Below, piece by piece: positions 38,991 through 40,397 of a DNA stretch of 40,397 nt (its first letter is position 1; every line of letters starts with the position of its first letter). The DNA is from Candidatus Eiseniibacteriota bacterium (GTDB lineage: Bacteria > Arandabacterota > Arandabacteria > JAGLYR01). The position numbers and the translations under genes were made by a program. The notes under the pieces were generated by a model. That model searched no databases and was not told the DNA's origin. It worked only from the letters and a program-made list of their open reading frames with translations. The stretch lies in assembly GCA_023132135.1 (NCBI GenBank), contig JAGLYR010000110.1:1-40397 (forward strand). Direction: 5' to 3'.

Positions 38991-40397
38991 ATGAGCCTAA
39001 GTCGAAGAGATCTGCTCGTCGCCATTGGCTCCGGGATTGCTGTCGTGCTTGGCACCTGCGAAGTGCTGGGCTTCATTGGGCTGGGAGGTGGCTGGGTAGG
39101 GATTGGTATCCTCGCAGTTGGGCTCGTTGTTGGTCTCGCAAAGCTTTGGCTTCTACATAGGGCTCAGAGGTGCTGTCCTGAAATCTTGAGTCCCAGGGGG
39201 TTCGCATTTCAGACCCCCCCATGGCTGCCTGACCACGAGAAGACTGTCACTACGGAGATGGCGAAGGCAGCGTTTCTTCTCCTCGCTTTTGACCGCACTG
39301 CAACAGGGTGTTGGGGAAAGACCTATCTATATCGCCGCGTTAGGAGTGGCTCCGGCATCCCGCGTGCGGGCGGAAGCTTGGGAGGCACACCCTTGGCACT
39401 CGCGGCCATCGCATCTTGCAGCCATCAATCCGACTTCCGGCTCCGACGATGGGCTCTCCACCCACTGTTTCAGACATTAGCTAAGGTGTTGACAAACGAT
39501 GGCAGCTACCTTCGTGGCGCCACCTTCGGCGAAATGGGGAGGGTTCCATTGTTTGAGCCGCTGCGGCATGCCGCCGGTGGGTGTCTGATCAAACTCATGT
39601 TTGGAGATCCCGACACTCGAGATATCAGAACCCTCAGGATTCTCTGCGGATCACACCTCGATCCGATGGCCTGGGACCACGCCATGGTCTGCCGAGTTCT
39701 CCTACAAGCGCACTTTACGAGTCTTCCCCGGAAGATCCGACGACTTGCCTTGGCAAGGCATAGAGCTGTCCTAGAAGAGCTGCTGGCAAGGGCGGAGAAC
39801 GCGCCGGTTGCGGCCCGTATCTGGGCGGACTCGTACGAGTACGGCGTGGATGTGAACACGCAGTGGGCAGCGGTATGGGCACTACTTCCCTGCCTGCTAG
39901 TCCCTGGCACACCCCGGGAACTCAGTGACAGATTGGATAAGACAATCCGGCGATTCCTTCTCGCGTACTCTTCGACGACTGCGGATGAAAGCCTTTTGCC
40001 AAGCCGAGTTGGCAAGGACGGACGGGGTAGCGGTTCACATGTGTTTGCCACAGCAATGGGCGTAGTGGCTTGGCGGGTGCTCGAACTTCACAATACTGGC
40101 ACCGCAACTCATGCGAGGATCGACGCTGCCCAGCAGACGCTCAGGATGCTTCGGCGTCTTACGGGGTGTTGGCCGGGTGTCATAGAGAGTCCCTCCAAGG
40201 CGACGGCCGCTGACCCACTGACTACGGAGGGTTATTTCGCGTGGGCTGGGCTGTGCCTTGCTTCTACCAGCCTAGGCGCGAGAATCGCGGAGGACGATTG
40301 CCGCAAGGCCGTAGGTATCGCGAAGGAGTTCCACGAATGTGCTGATGAGAGCTTGTCCAGCAACGCGCTGTTTGAGCGATTTGAAGACCTGATCTTG
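38991..40397 (+). CDS. Unrecognised membrane-anchored protein, 3'-truncated by the window end
   Basis: From ATG 38991 the frame stays open for 469 codons to the last base, so the gene is partial. GGAG lies six bases upstream. Two hydrophobic segments start the protein (about residues 8-29 and 34-55), followed by a large soluble region. That region has three spaced Gly/Trp-containing blocks, GCWGKTYLYRR (106 on), GKDGRGSGSH (341-350) and GCWPGV (392-397), each followed within 15-30 residues by a small-residue helix (GTPLALAAIAS, VFATAMGVVAW, YFAWAGLCLAS). This periodicity is reminiscent of alpha/alpha-toroid proteins such as prenyltransferase or terpene-cyclase repeats, but no catalytic motif of those enzymes is visible. 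Codons such as CTA, GTA and TCT are commoner than in neighbouring genes, and it follows mobile-element debris, suggesting acquisition by transfer. Function unknown. Confidence 0.75.
   Translation, partial: MSLSRRDLLVAIGSGIAVVLGTCEVLGFIGLGGGWVGIGILAVGLVVGLAKLWLLHRAQRCCPEILSPRGFAFQTPPWLPDHEKTVTTEMAKAAFLLLAFDRTATGCWGKTYLYRRVRSGSGIPRAGGSLGGTPLALAAIASCSHQSDFRLRRWALHPLFQTLAKVLTNDGSYLRGATFGEMGRVPLFEPLRHAAGGCLIKLMFGDPDTRDIRTLRILCGSHLDPMAWDHAMVCRVLLQAHFTSLPRKIRRLALARHRAVLEELLARAENAPVAARIWADSYEYGVDVNTQWAAVWALLPCLLVPGTPRELSDRLDKTIRRFLLAYSSTTADESLLPSRVGKDGRGSGSHVFATAMGVVAWRVLELHNTGTATHARIDAAQQTLRMLRRLTGCWPGVIESPSKATAADPLTTEGYFAWAGLCLASTSLGARIAEDDCRKAVGIAKEFHECADESLSSNALFERFEDLIL

Noticed and set aside
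1-40397. CRISPR array
   Set aside because: The heptad and nonamer tracts are the only regularly spaced repeats; none has a 20-50 base repeat with unique spacers.

Overview
The window is a high-GC bacterial chromosome segment carrying about 27 real protein genes, most of them well spaced or in short operons. The organism is probably from the FCB-related candidate phyla (Eisenbacteria, Krumholzibacteriota or Latescibacterota type). The basis is indirect: a secreted phosphoesterase with a C-terminal FlgD-like/type IX-style sorting domain, many lipoproteins and TolC/RND outer-membrane machinery (so a diderm), and intergenic DNA rich in heptanucleotide tandem repeats and GC hairpins. This placement is an inference; there is no rRNA or other phylogenetic marker here.

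Layout. 0.15-5.8 kb: a tryptophanase-type beta-eliminating lyase, a polytopic GT-C/YfhO-like membrane protein, an SDR that lacks the catalytic Tyr and Lys, and a convergent sodium:alanine symporter with a Cys-rich insertion. 6.1-9.0 kb: a HAD phosphatase fused to a menorin/GDPD-like barrel, then a GT4 glycosyltransferase. 9.0-9.6 kb: a repeat-rich intergenic region with a perfect 21-bp hairpin, two GC hairpins and three heptad tracts. 9.6-11.2 kb: a 36-residue symporter accessory protein and an SSS symporter. 11.2-18.7 kb, minus strand: a sorted secreted metallophosphoesterase, a TPR lipoprotein, a POT transporter with a large periplasmic insertion, and a TonB-C-domain lipoprotein. 18.7-20.3 kb: an AbiE-type toxin-antitoxin pair whose toxin is truncated, preceded by two copies of one promoter-operator module. 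20.4-23.4 kb: an OPT transporter and a WalJ-like MBL hydrolase. 23.4-29.9 kb: a complete TetR-TolC-HlyD-RND efflux operon with its promoter and operator. 29.9-32.9 kb: a methyltransferase, a MarR regulator with an apparently leaderless promoter, and an SLC13/RCK permease. 33.1-37.4 kb: peptidase T, LpoB, a COG3014-type lipoprotein and a lipid-kinase-family protein.

37.4 kb to the end is an accessory region. It holds two copies of a ~286-bp inverted-repeat element carrying the decayed 3' end of a REP-associated tyrosine transposase. Between them are a wrecked HigB toxin, an intact HigA-like antitoxin and a transposase 5' remnant. After a stretch of gene debris comes a 469-codon open frame, with two N-terminal membrane segments, that runs off the window without a stop codon. 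I do not recognise it, and it is the best candidate for something undescribed.

Taken together, tryptophanase, peptidase T and five carriers (AGCS, SSS, POT, OPT, SLC13) point to a heterotroph that imports and degrades peptides and amino acids. The efflux operon and MarR unit add stress or drug response. The AbiE and HigA relics and the end of the window mark sites of past mobile or defence gene traffic.
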